A DNA stretch of 64,000 nucleotides. Source: Paenibacillus urinalis (GTDB lineage Bacteria > Bacillota > Bacilli > Paenibacillales > Paenibacillaceae). Where the stretch lies: positions 140,001 through 204,000 of the forward strand of contig NZ_CP118108.1 of assembly GCF_028747985.1 (NCBI RefSeq). The letters are read 5' to 3'. Position numbers and translations under genes: made by a program. This document shows, in pieces, positions 18,365 to 28,681 of this stretch. The stretch's first letter is position 1. Every line of letters begins with the position of its first letter. The notes beneath the pieces were generated by a model. That model had not been told where the DNA came from. It saw only the letters and a program-made list of their open reading frames with translations, and did not search any database.

Positions 18365-19324
18365 ATGTCTCACTATAGATCGGTTATTATTGGAACAGGA
18401 CCCGCAGGTCTGACTTCAGCCATATACTTGGCTCGTGCGAATATGAATCCACTCGTGATCGAGGGTCTTGAGCCAGGTGGACAATTGACAACCACAACAG
18501 AGGTGGAGAACTTCCCGGGCTTTCCCGAAGGGATTCTAGGTCCTGAGCTGATGGACAACATGCGCAAGCAGGCTGAACGCTTTGGTGCGGAGTTTAAGAG
18601 CGGCTGGGTGGACGACATCGACTTGTCTGTGAAGCCATTCCGTATCAAAGTGGAAGGGCGGGAGGAAATAACGGCCGATGCCGTTATCATCTCAACGGGA
18701 GCCTCTGCCAAGTATCTTGGTATTCCAGGGGAAAAAGAAAACGTAGGCCGCGGTGTCAGCACCTGTGCGACTTGTGACGGTTTCTTTTTCCGGGGCAAGA
18801 AAATTGTCGTCATCGGCGGAGGAGATTCAGCGATGGAGGAAGCCAACTTCCTGACTCGTTTTGCCTCCAGCGTGACCGTCGTTCACCGCCGGGAGGAGCT
18901 GCGTGCTTCAAAGATTATGCAGGACCGTGCACGTGGGAATGAAAAAGTGGAGTGGGCTCTTAATCGTACACCGCTTGAGGTCGTAGTGGAGGAGTCAGGG
19001 GTCAAAGGTCTCAAGGTGAAGAACAACGAGACAGGCGAAGAAGAGCTGATAGAAGCTTCCGGCGTGTTTGTCGCAATTGGACACCGTCCCAATACGGAAT
19101 TCCTGAAAGAACAGATTACACTGGATGCCGGGGGCTACATTGCAGTTCATCCAGGCACAACGGAAACAAACATTCCAGGCGTGTTTGCATGCGGCGACGT
19201 ACAGGATACGAAGTATCGCCAGGCAATCACAGCGGCCGGGTCAGGCTGTATGGCCGCTATGGACTGTGAGAAGTATTTGGAAGGCAGCATGACTCATGAC
19301 TGGAGCGAGACTCTCAATCCATAA
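18365..19324 (+). CDS. trxB: Thioredoxin reductase
   Basis: 319 residues. FAD motif GTGPAGLTSAIYLARA near the N-terminus, redox pair Cys134/Cys137 in STCATCDGFFF, NADPH motif GGGDSAMEEA, and the C-terminal FAD segment GVFACGDVQD. It passes electrons from NADPH to thioredoxin in the cytoplasm. RBS GGGAGG before ATG. trxB is also upstream of the rapZ-yvcK-whiA-crh group in B. subtilis. Confidence 0.97.
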   Translation: MSHYRSVIIGTGPAGLTSAIYLARANMNPLVIEGLEPGGQLTTTTEVENFPGFPEGILGPELMDNMRKQAERFGAEFKSGWVDDIDLSVKPFRIKVEGREEITADAVIISTGASAKYLGIPGEKENVGRGVSTCATCDGFFFRGKKIVVIGGGDSAMEEANFLTRFASSVTVVHRREELRASKIMQDRARGNEKVEWALNRTPLEVVVEESGVKGLKVKNNETGEEELIEASGVFVAIGHRPNTEFLKEQITLDAGGYIAVHPGTTETNIPGVFACGDVQDTKYRQAITAAGSGCMAAMDCEKYLEGSMTHDWSETLNP

Positions 19325-19347
19325 ATGAATACAAGATTCACATGACC

Positions 19348-19383
19348 AGCCGGGCACGTTTCTTTTGTGCCCGGCTGATTTTA
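19348..19383 (+). terminator. Terminator after trxB
   Basis: A perfect 10-bp stem, AGCCGGGCAC/GTGCCCGGCT, is followed by GATTTTAT. Confidence 0.85.
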
Positions 19384-19477
19384 TGGGCAGCTGTACTAGC
19401 TGAAATTCTATGGAGAGCATTCAAGAATTTTTTGTTACAGGTCGCTTTTTATAAGGTGTTTTAGCACTTTCTTCGTC

Positions 19478-19506
19478 TTGACCGACTTTGTTCCTTCAAT
19501 TATAGT
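19478..19506 (+). promoter_or_regulatory. Sigma-A promoter of the glucokinase gene
   Basis: TTGACC (19478-19483), 17-base spacer, TATAGT (19501-19506), 48 bases before the start codon. Confidence 0.75.
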
Positions 19507-19554
19507 GATAACGTAAGAATAAATATTACAGATGATAAAGGTGGCTTGCTAGCA

Positions 19555-20505
19555 ATGTCTGAAAATATCTACGTTGGAGTGGATTTGGGCGGAACCGCAA
19601 TCAAAGTCGGAATCTGCGACGAGCAAGGAAAGCTTCTACATACCTATGAAGGACCTACAGAAGTGGACAAAGGTGTAGATACGGTTATTAACAACATCGA
19701 GAAGTATGTCCGTCATATCGCAGAGGAGTCACCATACAGTTGGGACCAGCTTGCAGGAGTTGGTGCAGGAGTTGCCGGATTCACTAATGTGCGCGAAGGA
19801 ATTATTATTCTGGCACCTAACGTAGGATTTCGAGATGTTCCGATTCGTTCCATTCTCGAAGAAAGACTTGGCAAGCCTGTCAAAATAGATAATGATGCGA
19901 ATGTAGCAGCACTTGGCGAGGCATGGGCTGGTGCGGGCGCTGGCGTTGAGAATTGTGTGTGCTATACGCTTGGAACAGGCGTTGGCGGCGGTATTATTAT
20001 TAATGGCAAGATCTATCAAGGCTTCTCGGGTATGGCTGGAGAGCTTGGCCATGTCAGCGTTGTCCCGGATCTTGAGGCGATTAAGTGCGGCTGTGGCAAG
20101 ATGGGCTGTTTGGAAACCGTTTCATCTGCAACCGGTATTATTCGTATGGCGAAGGACGCTGTTGAACGCGGAGATCACACGAGCCTGAGCACTGTACCAA
20201 CGATTATGGCGAAGGATGTGTTCGATGCAGCCAAAGCAGGAGATGAGGTAGCCCTTCGTATTGTTCGTCGTGCAGCCTTCTATCTCGGCAAATCACTGGC
20301 TGCAGTAGCAGCTGTACTGAACCCGCAGTCTTATATTATCGGGGGCGGCGTATCGAAGGCAGGAGACATCCTGTTCGACGAAGTGCGCAGCGTGTTCGCG
20401 AGCTACACCCCTGAACCACTGCAAGATGGGGTATCTATTGTACCCGCTACGCTTGGCAATGATGCAGGAATCGTCGGAGCCGCTGGACTGTTAATTCGAT
20501 CTTAA
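19555..20505 (+). CDS. glcK: ROK-family glucokinase
   Basis: 316 residues. ATP motif VGVDLGGTAIKVG at the N-terminus, ELGHVSV and the ROK zinc motif CGCGKMGCLE are present. Phosphorylates glucose to glucose-6-phosphate in the cytoplasm. ATG 19555 is preferred because AAAGGTGG ends 10 bases before it; TTG 19546 is almost on that site. A gene for this enzyme between trxB and rapZ is not part of the B. subtilis order. Confidence 0.93.
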   Translation: MSENIYVGVDLGGTAIKVGICDEQGKLLHTYEGPTEVDKGVDTVINNIEKYVRHIAEESPYSWDQLAGVGAGVAGFTNVREGIIILAPNVGFRDVPIRSILEERLGKPVKIDNDANVAALGEAWAGAGAGVENCVCYTLGTGVGGGIIINGKIYQGFSGMAGELGHVSVVPDLEAIKCGCGKMGCLETVSSATGIIRMAKDAVERGDHTSLSTVPTIMAKDVFDAAKAGDEVALRIVRRAAFYLGKSLAAVAAVLNPQSYIIGGGVSKAGDILFDEVRSVFASYTPEPLQDGVSIVPATLGNDAGIVGAAGLLIRS

Positions 20506-20556
20506 TTCATACAAGAAGTTATACGGGACGAACTGAAATTGATAGGGGGGATATTC

Positions 20557-21456
20557 ATGTCAGAAGGTGAAAAATCACCAGCAGGAGGAGCAACCCTTAT
20601 TATCATTACAGGGATGTCAGGAGCAGGGAAGACGATTGCAGTGCAAAGTCTTGAAGATCTGGGCTTCTTCTGTGTCGACAACCTGCCACCGGTTCTCATT
20701 CCTAAGTTTGCGGAGCTCATTGTGCAGTCAAACGGGAAGATCTCCAAAGTGGCGCTCGTCATCGATTTACGAGGACGCGAATTTTTTACGGCATTGTCGG
20801 AGTCTTTGAACTACATCAAGGATCACTTCACCATCCATTGTGAGATCATGTTCCTTGATGCCCAGGATGGCGTATTGGTACAGCGTTATAAGGAGAGCAG
20901 ACGCCGTCATCCACTTGCACCAGATGGCATGCCGCTGGACGGAATCAGACTGGAGCGCAAGATGCTGGAGGAGCTCAAAAATTCAGCCACACAGGTCATT
21001 GATACGAGTAATATGAAGCCTGCACAGCTGAAGGAGCGGATCATCTCCCGTTTCTCACATCTTGAGGCGAATATGCTGTCGGTCAATGTAACGTCGTTCG
21101 GATTTAAATACGGTATTCCAATTGATGCGGATCTTGTATTTGATGTACGGTTTTTGCCGAATCCTCATTACGTGGAGCATCTGCGTCCAAACACCGGGCA
21201 GAACAGTGATGTCTATGAATATGTAATGAAATGGCCAGAGACGCAGTCCTTCTTGACGAAGCTGCTGGATATGCTGCATTTTCTTATTCCACAGTACCGG
21301 AAGGAAGGGAAGAGCCAAGTCATCATTGGAATTGGCTGTACCGGCGGCAAGCACCGCTCGGTTGCCATATCTGAATACCTTGGCAAGATGCTTGGTGCAA
21401 GTGAGACAGAATCTGTATCTGTAACGCATCGGGATGCGGATCGTGACCGTCATTAA
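20557..21456 (+). CDS. rapZ: RNase adapter protein RapZ / YvcJ
   Basis: 299 residues. N-terminal P-loop GMSGAGKT (about residues 19-26) and the C-terminal RapZ domain ending in [14 protein letters not shown]. The E. coli protein recruits RNase E to GlmZ; the Bacillus homologue YvcJ is a nucleotide-binding protein linked to competence, and its target is less clear. Start ATG 20557 follows GATAGGGGGG. Head of the conserved rapZ-yvcK-whiA-crh group. Confidence 0.95.
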   Translation: MSEGEKSPAGGATLIIITGMSGAGKTIAVQSLEDLGFFCVDNLPPVLIPKFAELIVQSNGKISKVALVIDLRGREFFTALSESLNYIKDHFTIHCEIMFLDAQDGVLVQRYKESRRRHPLAPDGMPLDGIRLERKMLEELKNSATQVIDTSNMKPAQLKERIISRFSHLEANMLSVNVTSFGFKYGIPIDADLVFDVRFLPNPHYVEHLRPNTGQNSDVYEYVMKWPETQSFLTKLLDMLHFLIPQYRKEGKSQVIIGIGCTGGKHRSVAISEYLGKMLGASETESVSVTHRDADRDRH

Positions 21457-21738
21457 CGGGTCAGAATCAAGAGATTTAGTATAGAAAGGTTGCAGTTAGG
21501 CATCATTTATCATAAAGGCAGAGCATGATTATTCTAGAGGCTGACTGTTTAAAAGTTGTGGTGAGCATTCCGTATGAAAGTTCATGCTAATAATAGCCAT
21601 TGCGGAGGTTACAGCATATGATGTATAATCCGCTCTTGTCAGAATCAGTTTTCATAACGCTGTTAGAGGTAGTATGAAATGGATTCCCTTAGGTGATAAA
21701 TAGCTTAACTTGAGCAACTTCTTATAGAAGGTGAAGTG

Positions 21739-22725
21739 ATGAAAGTGGCTGTTGAACAAATGAAACGTCCGCATATCGTCGTAATGGGCGGGGGTACAGG
21801 GCTGTCTGTTATGCTGCGGGGGTTAAAGAATAAGCCGCTTGATATCACGGCAATCGTTACGGTAGCTGATGACGGGGGGAGCTCAGGCATATTGCGCGAT
21901 GAGCTGCAGATGCCTCCTCCCGGCGATATCCGTAATGTACTCACAGCGCTTGCTGATGTGGAACCGCTGATGTCAGAATTGCTTAATTATCGTTTTAGTG
22001 GAAGTAATGGCTTGGCAGGACATAGTCTTGGCAATCTTATCTTGGCAGGTATGACCGATATAACGGGCGACTTTGTGACTGCAGTCCGGGAGATCAGCCG
22101 CGTCTTTGCAGTACGTGGACAGGTGCTTCCCGCTGCCGGTGAAGCCGTCGTTTTACACGCAGAAATGGAAGATGGCACAATCGTAACCGGTGAGTCGCAG
22201 ATCCCTGAGCATGGCGGCCGGATTAAACGAGTGTTCCTTGAACCGGATCACGTGGAGCCGTTGCCAGAGGCTGTCGCTGCTATCGAACAAGCAGATGCCA
22301 TTATTATAGGTCCAGGCAGTCTCTACACCAGTATTTTGCCCAACCTGCTCGTTCCCAAACTGGCAGAAGCTGTCGTTGCCTCCCAGGCGGCGAAGATCTT
22401 TATTTGCAACGTGATGACCCAGCCAGGGGAAACCGACGGATATACGGTAAGTGACCATCTCAAAGCTATTGATGCGCACATCGGGACGAGATTGTTCGAC
22501 TACGTTATTGTAAATAATGGAGATATACCAGAACCGGTACAGGAGATGTATGCGGAGCAAGGCGCTAAGCCTGTACAGATGGATCTGGAAGAAATACTTA
22601 AGCTGTCTAACGAGTGTATTGCAGATCGGCTTGTTCTATACAGGACCTATCTTAGACATGATGCCAATAAGCTCAGTCATCATATCTATACGCTCGTTCA
22701 AAATTGGATGATTCGAAAGAGGTGA
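21739..22725 (+). CDS. yvcK: Gluconeogenesis factor YvcK (CofD-like)
   Basis: About 328 residues. N-terminal [15 protein letters not shown] and DDGGSSG motifs are typical of the YvcK/CofD fold that binds UDP-sugars in YvcK. In B. subtilis it is needed for growth on gluconeogenic carbon sources and for cell shape. ATG 21739 is used; GAAGGTGA lies just upstream, with GTG 21736 as alternative. The 282 bases before it hold only a possible 19-codon reading frame at 21618. Confidence 0.95.
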   Translation: MKVAVEQMKRPHIVVMGGGTGLSVMLRGLKNKPLDITAIVTVADDGGSSGILRDELQMPPPGDIRNVLTALADVEPLMSELLNYRFSGSNGLAGHSLGNLILAGMTDITGDFVTAVREISRVFAVRGQVLPAAGEAVVLHAEMEDGTIVTGESQIPEHGGRIKRVFLEPDHVEPLPEAVAAIEQADAIIIGPGSLYTSILPNLLVPKLAEAVVASQAAKIFICNVMTQPGETDGYTVSDHLKAIDAHIGTRLFDYVIVNNGDIPEPVQEMYAEQGAKPVQMDLEEILKLSNECIADRLVLYRTYLRHDANKLSHHIYTLVQNWMIRKR

Positions 22726-22730
22726 GACCC

Positions 22731-23687
22731 TTGTCATTTGCGGCACAGACCAAAAAAGAACTAACCATGATCGAAAGCGAGCCTTGCTGTGAAAAAGCGG
22801 AGCTGTCAGCACTCATCCGTATGCTTGGAGCGGTTCAGCTCTCGAACAAAAAGGTTATTTTGGACGTTTCTACGGAGAATGCCGCGATAGCAAGGCGAAT
22901 TTATTCTTTGCTCAAAAAACACTTTCAAGTGCACACCGAGTTGTTAGTTCGTAAGAAAATGCGGCTCAAAAAGAATAATGTATATATCGTCCGAATTCCG
23001 GCAAGAGTTCAGGAAATATTAAAGGAGCTTCACATCGTATCGGAAGGATTTATGTTCACACCAGGCATAGAGAAAGCGGTTATCCGCAAAAACTGCTGTA
23101 AGCGGGCTTACCTGCGGGGGGCCTTTATGGCTGGTGGATCGGTGAACAATCCGGAAGGATCTTCCTATCATCTTGAGATTGCATCCATGTATGAAGAGCA
23201 TTGCCAGGCCTTAGTTGATCTTGCAAATGAGTTCAATCTGAATGCACGCTGCATCGAAAGAAAAAAGGGCTTTATTTTTTACATCAAAGAAGGCGAGAAG
23301 ATCATCGAAATGCTGAGCATCATCGGTGCCCATCAGGCATTGTTCAAATTTGAGGACGTTCGAATTATGCGGGACATGAGAAATTCGGTGAACCGGATTG
23401 TAAACTGTGAGACGGCCAATTTGAATAAGACGATTGGTGCAGCTGTCCGCCAGATTGAGAACATCAAATTCCTGGATAAGGAAGTAGGGCTGGATACCCT
23501 GCCTGATAAGCTGCGAGAAGTCGCTGAGGTAAGGCTTGCCCATCCGGATATTAATTTGAAGGAAGTTGGGGAATTACTAAAAGGGACAGTGAGCAAATCG
23601 GGTGTGAATCACCGCCTGCGCAAAATTGATGAAATGGCTGAAAAAATTAGAACAGAGAAGGGTTTATTTACGAACTCAAACTTGTAG
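22731..23687 (+). CDS. whiA: Sporulation/division regulator WhiA
   Basis: 318 residues from TTG 22731, giving the family N-terminus (M)[21 protein letters not shown] at 22717-22726 lies over the end of yvcK and supports this start. WhiA joins a LAGLIDADG-like domain ([16 protein letters not shown]) to a C-terminal HTH ([20 protein letters not shown]). It is a DNA-binding protein acting in cell division and chromosome segregation in Bacillus. Only 5 bases separate it from yvcK. Confidence 0.95.
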   Translation: MSFAAQTKKELTMIESEPCCEKAELSALIRMLGAVQLSNKKVILDVSTENAAIARRIYSLLKKHFQVHTELLVRKKMRLKKNNVYIVRIPARVQEILKELHIVSEGFMFTPGIEKAVIRKNCCKRAYLRGAFMAGGSVNNPEGSSYHLEIASMYEEHCQALVDLANEFNLNARCIERKKGFIFYIKEGEKIIEMLSIIGAHQALFKFEDVRIMRDMRNSVNRIVNCETANLNKTIGAAVRQIENIKFLDKEVGLDTLPDKLREVAEVRLAHPDINLKEVGELLKGTVSKSGVNHRLRKIDEMAEKIRTEKGLFTNSNL

Positions 23688-23719
23688 ACAATAACTCTTT
23701 TTTTTTCTAGTTTCATTCA

Positions 23720-23736
23720 TGCTATAATGGTATAAT
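23720..23736 (+). promoter_or_regulatory. Promoter elements before the crh-like gene
   Basis: An extended -10 (TGCTATAAT, 23720-23728) is followed at once by a second TATAAT (23731-23736). No clear -35 box is visible in the T-rich stretch upstream. It would let the HPr-like gene be expressed apart from whiA. Confidence 0.5.
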
Positions 23737-23793
23737 GTTTATAATTATGAAGTATTGATTGTTGTATAGATTTTGTAGAGGGGGTAAGTTTCC

Positions 23794-24063
23794 ATGACAA
23801 AGCACCCGGTAGTAGTCCGTTTGAAGACGGGTCTTCATGCCAGACCAGCCGCACTATTCGTACAAGAAGCGAATAAGTACTCGTCTGAGATTTTTGTGGA
23901 AAAAGATGATAAAAAAGTAAATGCAAAGAGCATCATGGGAATTATGAGCCTTGCAATCAGCACAGGGACTGAAGTTGTCATTAGTGCAGAAGGTGCGGAT
24001 TCAGAACAGGCTGTAAACGCTTTAGTAAGTCTCGTAAGCAAAGAAGAATTGGAGAACCAATAA
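23794..24063 (+). CDS. crh: HPr/Crh-like phosphocarrier protein
   Basis: 89 residues. Context (directly after whiA) and segments such as VRLKTGL, ARPAALFVQEAN and VNAKSIMG match B. subtilis Crh. Ser46, the HprK target, is present in AKSIMG. Unlike B. subtilis Crh, which has Gln at position 15, this protein has His15 in GLHARPA, the PTS phosphorylation site of HPr. It could therefore act as the true PTS HPr, as Crh, or as both. RBS AGAGGGGG. A ptsH elsewhere in the genome would settle the naming. Confidence 0.9.
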   Translation: MTKHPVVVRLKTGLHARPAALFVQEANKYSSEIFVEKDDKKVNAKSIMGIMSLAISTGTEVVISAEGADSEQAVNALVSLVSKEELENQ

Positions 24064-24267
24064 TTCCGCCATCTTTTTTGTAACGCCTAAATACAGAGAG
24101 AGCCTCGAGTAATCGCGATGCCATTAAAGCTGAATTCTAGCTTAATGACATAGTGATGAATCGTGGCTTTTTCGTTTTTTTGGACATGCTTGAGGATATT
24201 GAAACTTTTTTTAAGAAGACTGCGTCCAATGGTATAGATTGCAAATTCAAGGAGGTTAGATGAAGTG

Positions 24268-25023
24268 ATGAACAAGAAATGGATGAAACCTTTCGCTGCC
24301 GCAGCCATTGCCGGAGCACTACTAGTTGGAGGATGGAGCTGGTCTGCAGGGGGGACGGCGCTGGCCCAAGAGGCAGCGGCAACACAGAACTTCGTATCGG
24401 TTACAGGAAAAGGTGAGATTGAAGTTAAGCCGGATATTGCCTACCTGTCTATTGGTGCATCATCGGAAGCGGATACTGCAGCGGCGGCACAAAAAGCGAA
24501 TGCAGCCAAAATTCAAAAGATCACTACACTCTTGAAAAATACCTGGAAAGTGGACAGCAAGGATATTCAAACGAATCAATTCTATGTACAGCCCAATTAT
24601 ACTTACAGCGAGAAGGATGGACAGAAAATTAAGGGCTACACCGCTTATCACACGCTTAAAGTGTCTTACCGTAATCTAGAGAAAGTCGGTGAGCTGCTGG
24701 ATGCTGCGACCAATGCAGGAGCCAATCAGATCGATAACGTTGTATTCTCTATCGAGGATACAGAAGCGTTTGAAACACAAGTGATAGACAAGGCGATGGC
24801 GAATGCGAAGCTTAAAGCTGGAGCGATCGCAAATGCGGCACAGCGTCAGCTGGGTATCGTTCTTAGTGTCAGCCAGGGAAGTATTGATGAACCAGTAGCT
24901 TATTACAAGGAATCCATGGAGCTGCAGTCTGCTGCTTCAAGTCAAGACAGCGCCAACACAGCAATTGAGAGCGGAGAGATCAAGCTGTCTACACAGCTGA
25001 CGGTTCGATATGAGCTGAAGTAA
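24268..25023 (+). CDS. SIMPL-domain (DUF541) exported protein
   Basis: About 251 residues. The N-terminus has two Lys, a hydrophobic stretch and an ALAQEA cleavage site, a normal Sec signal peptide. The rest matches the SIMPL/DUF541 pattern: VSVTGKGEIEVKPDIAYLSIG, repeated helices rich in Ala, and YRNLEKVGELLDAATNAGAN. Function of the family is poorly known. AAGGAGG at 24249-24255 precedes a GTG (24265) and ATG (24268). It converges on clpP. Confidence 0.87.
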   Translation: MNKKWMKPFAAAAIAGALLVGGWSWSAGGTALAQEAAATQNFVSVTGKGEIEVKPDIAYLSIGASSEADTAAAAQKANAAKIQKITTLLKNTWKVDSKDIQTNQFYVQPNYTYSEKDGQKIKGYTAYHTLKVSYRNLEKVGELLDAATNAGANQIDNVVFSIEDTEAFETQVIDKAMANAKLKAGAIANAAQRQLGIVLSVSQGSIDEPVAYYKESMELQSAASSQDSANTAIESGEIKLSTQLTVRYELK

Positions 25024-25053
25024 AATTTTTTACCCATGGAATTTAGAAAAATA

Positions 25054-25093
25054 AAAAATCCTCGGTCCTGAATTTCAGGATCGAGGATTTTTG
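25054..25093. terminator. Bidirectional terminator between the SIMPL gene and clpP
   Basis: AAAAATCCTCG and CGAGGATTTTT flank an inner stem (TCCTGA/TCAGGA). A-tract and T-tract on both sides let it serve both convergent genes. Confidence 0.9.
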
Positions 25094-25100
25094 TTATGTC

Positions 25101-25700
25101 TTACAGACCTTGTTCAGGTGTGGAAGACTCCAGAACTTTGTCAACCAAACCGTATGCCTTCGCTTCTTCAGCGGACATGAAGTTATCGCGGTCTGTGTCA
25201 CGCTCAATGCGCTCCAGCGGCTGTCCTGTACGTTCAGCCAGAATGTGGTTCAGCTTATCACGCATTTTGAGAATACGGCGTGCGCGAATTTCAATATCAG
25301 AGGCTTGACCTTGTGCTCCACCAAGCGGCTGATGGATCATGACTTCACTGTTAGGGAGAGCAAAACGCTTGCCCTTCGCACCAGCGTTAAGCAGGAAAGC
25401 GCCCATTGAAGCAGCCATACCCATACAGATTGTGGAGACATCGGGCTTAATAAATTGCATTGTATCGTATATCGCCATACCCGCAGTGATGGAACCGCCA
25501 GGGCTGTTAATGTATAAATGAATATCTTTTTCCGGATCTTCCGCAGCTAGGAACAGCATTTGAGCAATGATGGAATTAGCGACGACATCGTTGACATCAC
25601 TGCCAAGGAAAATAATGCGATCTTTCAGCAGTCTGGAATAAATGTCATAAGCGCGTTCACCGCGATTGCTTTGTTCTACGACCATAGGAATATAACTCAT
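25101..25700 (-). CDS. clpP: ATP-dependent Clp protease proteolytic subunit
   Basis: 199 residues. Catalytic triad Ser98 (GMAASMGAF), His123 (MIHQPLGG) and Asp172 (TDRDNF) is intact, and SPGGS lines the chamber. It forms the tetradecameric protease used with ClpX/ClpC, which also degrades tmRNA-tagged proteins. The start has GAGGAGG upstream on the minus strand. A CtsR operator overlaps its promoter, so heat-shock control is expected. Confidence 0.98.
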   Translation of the reverse strand: MSYIPMVVEQSNRGERAYDIYSRLLKDRIIFLGSDVNDVVANSIIAQMLFLAAEDPEKDIHLYINSPGGSITAGMAIYDTMQFIKPDVSTICMGMAASMGAFLLNAGAKGKRFALPNSEVMIHQPLGGAQGQASDIEIRARRILKMRDKLNHILAERTGQPLERIERDTDRDNFMSAEEAKAYGLVDKVLESSTPEQGL

Positions 25701-25796
25701 GCGAAAAACCTCCTCAAAAAAATTTAGAGTTTAAGTTCACGAGACACGAGAACAGGAACTACATCTACATATACTCACTGTTTCCGTATTAACCAC

Positions 25797-25836
25797 ATCA
25801 TAAACAATTTCAAACAAAAAGTCAAAGAAAGTCAAA
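25797..25836 (-). promoter_or_regulatory. clpP promoter with CtsR operator
   Basis: On the minus strand TTGACT (25820-25825), a 17-base spacer and TATGAT (25797-25802) form a good sigma-A promoter. The plus-strand heptad repeat AGTCAAAGAAAGTCAAA (25820-25836) fits the CtsR consensus RGTCAAANANRGTCAAA exactly and covers the -35 box. Confidence 0.9.
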
Positions 25837-25845
25837 CTATTTTGA

Positions 25846-25870
25846 TAAAAAAAGAAACCTGCTCGGTTTC
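25846..25870 (-). terminator. Terminator of tRNA-Arg
   Basis: Read on the minus strand: GAAACC, 5-base loop, GGTTTC, then seven T. It ends the tRNA-Arg transcript before the clpP promoter. Confidence 0.82.
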
Positions 25871-25904
25871 ATCGGTTAATTGTATATGGAACCATTAATA
25901 ATAA

Positions 25905-25979
25905 TGGCGCGCCCGCGAGGAATCGAACCTCGATCTCAGGCTCCGGAGGCCTACGTCATATCCGTTGGACCACGGGCGC
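25905..25979 (-). tRNA. tRNA-Arg(CCG)
   Basis: Minus strand: acceptor GCGCCCG/CGGGCGC, anticodon CCG in the loop CTCCGGA, GGTTCGATTCC T-loop and encoded GCCA end. Single-gene unit with its own promoter and terminator. Confidence 0.95.
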
Positions 25980-26009
25980 ATGTTATAACTGTCGGTGACA
26001 GCAATATTG

Positions 26010-26038
26010 ATTATATCCGAATGTAAAAAAATTTGCAA
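26010..26038 (-). promoter_or_regulatory. Promoter of tRNA-Arg
   Basis: On the minus strand TTGCAA (26033-26038), a 17-base spacer and TATAAT (26010-26015), 31 bases before the tRNA. Confidence 0.82.
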
Positions 26039-26198
26039 GAGAGTCTCCCGATTGAGTTTGATGTGAGCCATATATGTACAACCTATAGATGAAGGGAATA
26101 ATTGAAGGGATAAGAGAATGAGATACAACTTTCAAATTGTGATATTTTACACAAGCGAATAAAGGGAAAAGGCTTTGTAAAATATACTTTTGGACCCC

Positions 26199-26227
26199 TT
26201 GCATCGCACGTCAGATTTAGTTAAAAT
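26199..26227 (+). promoter_or_regulatory. Promoter of the glycolytic operon
   Basis: TTGCAT (26199-26204), 17-base spacer, TAAAAT (26222-26227). The predicted start of transcription falls at the beginning of the CggR operator. Confidence 0.72.
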
Positions 26228-26232
26228 ATACG

Positions 26233-26269
26233 TGGGACTTAAAAAGTTAACCCGGGACATTTTTAGTCC
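26233..26269 (+). promoter_or_regulatory. CggR operator
   Basis: Two direct copies of GGGAC-N-GT: TGGGAC at 26233-26238 with GTT at 26246, and CGGGAC at 26253-26258 with GTCC at 26266-26269. The layout resembles the tandem CGGGAC...TGTC operator known for B. subtilis CggR. Position just after the promoter fits a roadblock or repression role relieved by fructose-1,6-bisphosphate. Confidence 0.82.
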
Positions 26270-26302
26270 ACCTCAGAGACCGGAATGAAGGAGCTTGCGG
26301 AA

Positions 26303-27334
26303 GTGGATAGCATGCGAACGATATTAGAAGTGCAGAAGCAGCTTCTACCTGATCTCATGGACGTAATGAAGAAGAGGTATACCATTCTACGCCAGATCAT
26401 GATTTCGGAAGTGATTGGAAGGAGAACTCTTGCGAACGCCATGGATATGACAGAGCGTGTACTTAGAGCAGAGACAGATCTGCTGAAGTCGCAAGGACTC
26501 ATAGAGATCGAGACGGTGGGAATGAGAATCAGCCAGGCTGGAGAAGAGCTGCTTGAAATGCTTGAACCGGTAGCCAAGGAACTGTTTGGACTATCGGAGA
26601 TGGAAGAGCAGATTAGAAGAACTTATGGACTTCGTAAGGTCATCGTCGTTCCAGGTGATTCTGAGAACTCAGAGTATGCCAAGCGTGAGCTTGGACGTGC
26701 CGGTGCCAAGGCGCTTCTCAGCGTCATGAACGATGAAGACGTTGTAGCTGTAACGGGCGGTTCCACGACAGCAGCGATAGCAGAGCATCTGACCCCTTCA
26801 TCTTCTAAGAGAGATGTATGGTTTGTGCCTGCACGTGGCGGACTTGGAGAAAGTCTGGAGCTTCAGGCAAATACGATTGCTTCCATGATGGCCAAGAAGC
26901 TAGGAGCACAATATCGGCTGCTGCACGTACCTGATCTACTAAGCAATCATGCCTATGATTCACTTATACAAGACTCCAACATACAGGAAATTCTGGATAT
27001 GATCCGTAAGGCACGCATCGTGATTCATGGAATAGGCGGTGCGATGGAAATGGCCAAACGGCGCAAGCTGGCGCCTCAGACGGTTACTGAAATTCGCGAT
27101 GAAGGTGCGGTGGCAGAATCCTTCGGCTATTATTTCAATAACGAGGGAGAGGTCGTCCATACGATGCTGACACTAGGTATGCGTTTGGAGGACATTAGAC
27201 ACACTGAGCTTGTTATCGCCATCGCAGGCGGTAAGAGCAAGGCAGCTTCGATACAGGCGGTGCTTCGCTTCGGACAGGAAGATATTCTTGTCATTGATGA
27301 AGCGGCGGCAGCTGAAATTGTTAAAGATTTATAG
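26303..27334 (+). CDS. cggR: Central glycolytic genes regulator CggR
   Basis: About 343 residues of the SorC/DeoR-like family. The N-terminal winged HTH (IGRRTLANAMDMTERVLR) is followed by a phosphosugar-binding domain (VAVTGGSTTAAIAEHL, HGIGGAMEMAKRR). Represses the gap operon until fructose-1,6-bisphosphate accumulates. GTG 26303 is chosen because AAGGAG at 26288-26293 lies 9 bases upstream; ATG 26285 has no such site, and ATG 26312 would match the B. subtilis N-terminus. Head of the lower-glycolysis operon. Confidence 0.94.
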   Translation: MDSMRTILEVQKQLLPDLMDVMKKRYTILRQIMISEVIGRRTLANAMDMTERVLRAETDLLKSQGLIEIETVGMRISQAGEELLEMLEPVAKELFGLSEMEEQIRRTYGLRKVIVVPGDSENSEYAKRELGRAGAKALLSVMNDEDVVAVTGGSTTAAIAEHLTPSSSKRDVWFVPARGGLGESLELQANTIASMMAKKLGAQYRLLHVPDLLSNHAYDSLIQDSNIQEILDMIRKARIVIHGIGGAMEMAKRRKLAPQTVTEIRDEGAVAESFGYYFNNEGEVVHTMLTLGMRLEDIRHTELVIAIAGGKSKAASIQAVLRFGQEDILVIDEAAAAEIVKDL

Positions 27335-27386
27335 AATTTGATTCACTGATTCGTTGTCTTGATGGGCCCTAACAGGCTTGTCTTGA

Positions 27387-28430
<1,044 letters not shown>

Positions 28431-28455
28431 GACCAACGATAGGAATTTAAAATAA

Positions 28456-28494
28456 GGTGAAGAGGAGAACAAGGCTTTTGGTCTCCTCTTCACC
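28456..28494 (+). terminator. Strong hairpin between gap and pgk
   Basis: A 13-bp perfect stem (GGTGAAGAGGAGA with TCTCCTCTTCACC) around a 13-base loop, followed by ATGATTTTAT and not a clean T-run. It could be a weak terminator or an mRNA-stabilising 3' end that favours gap over pgk. Confidence 0.6.
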
Positions 28495-28681
28495 ATGATT
28501 TTATCTTTAATGCCAGAGAACCGGGGAAACCGGATATAGAAGATTACATTATATAGAGATTATTACTTTTATCATGCTGCTGTTTAATAAAAATGGGCTG
28601 TCCACTTTAAGGCCGGACCGTAACTGCATATAAGATGCCGGTGATTGGCTGTGGTAGATAGCGCTTAGGAGGAACGTGGAG

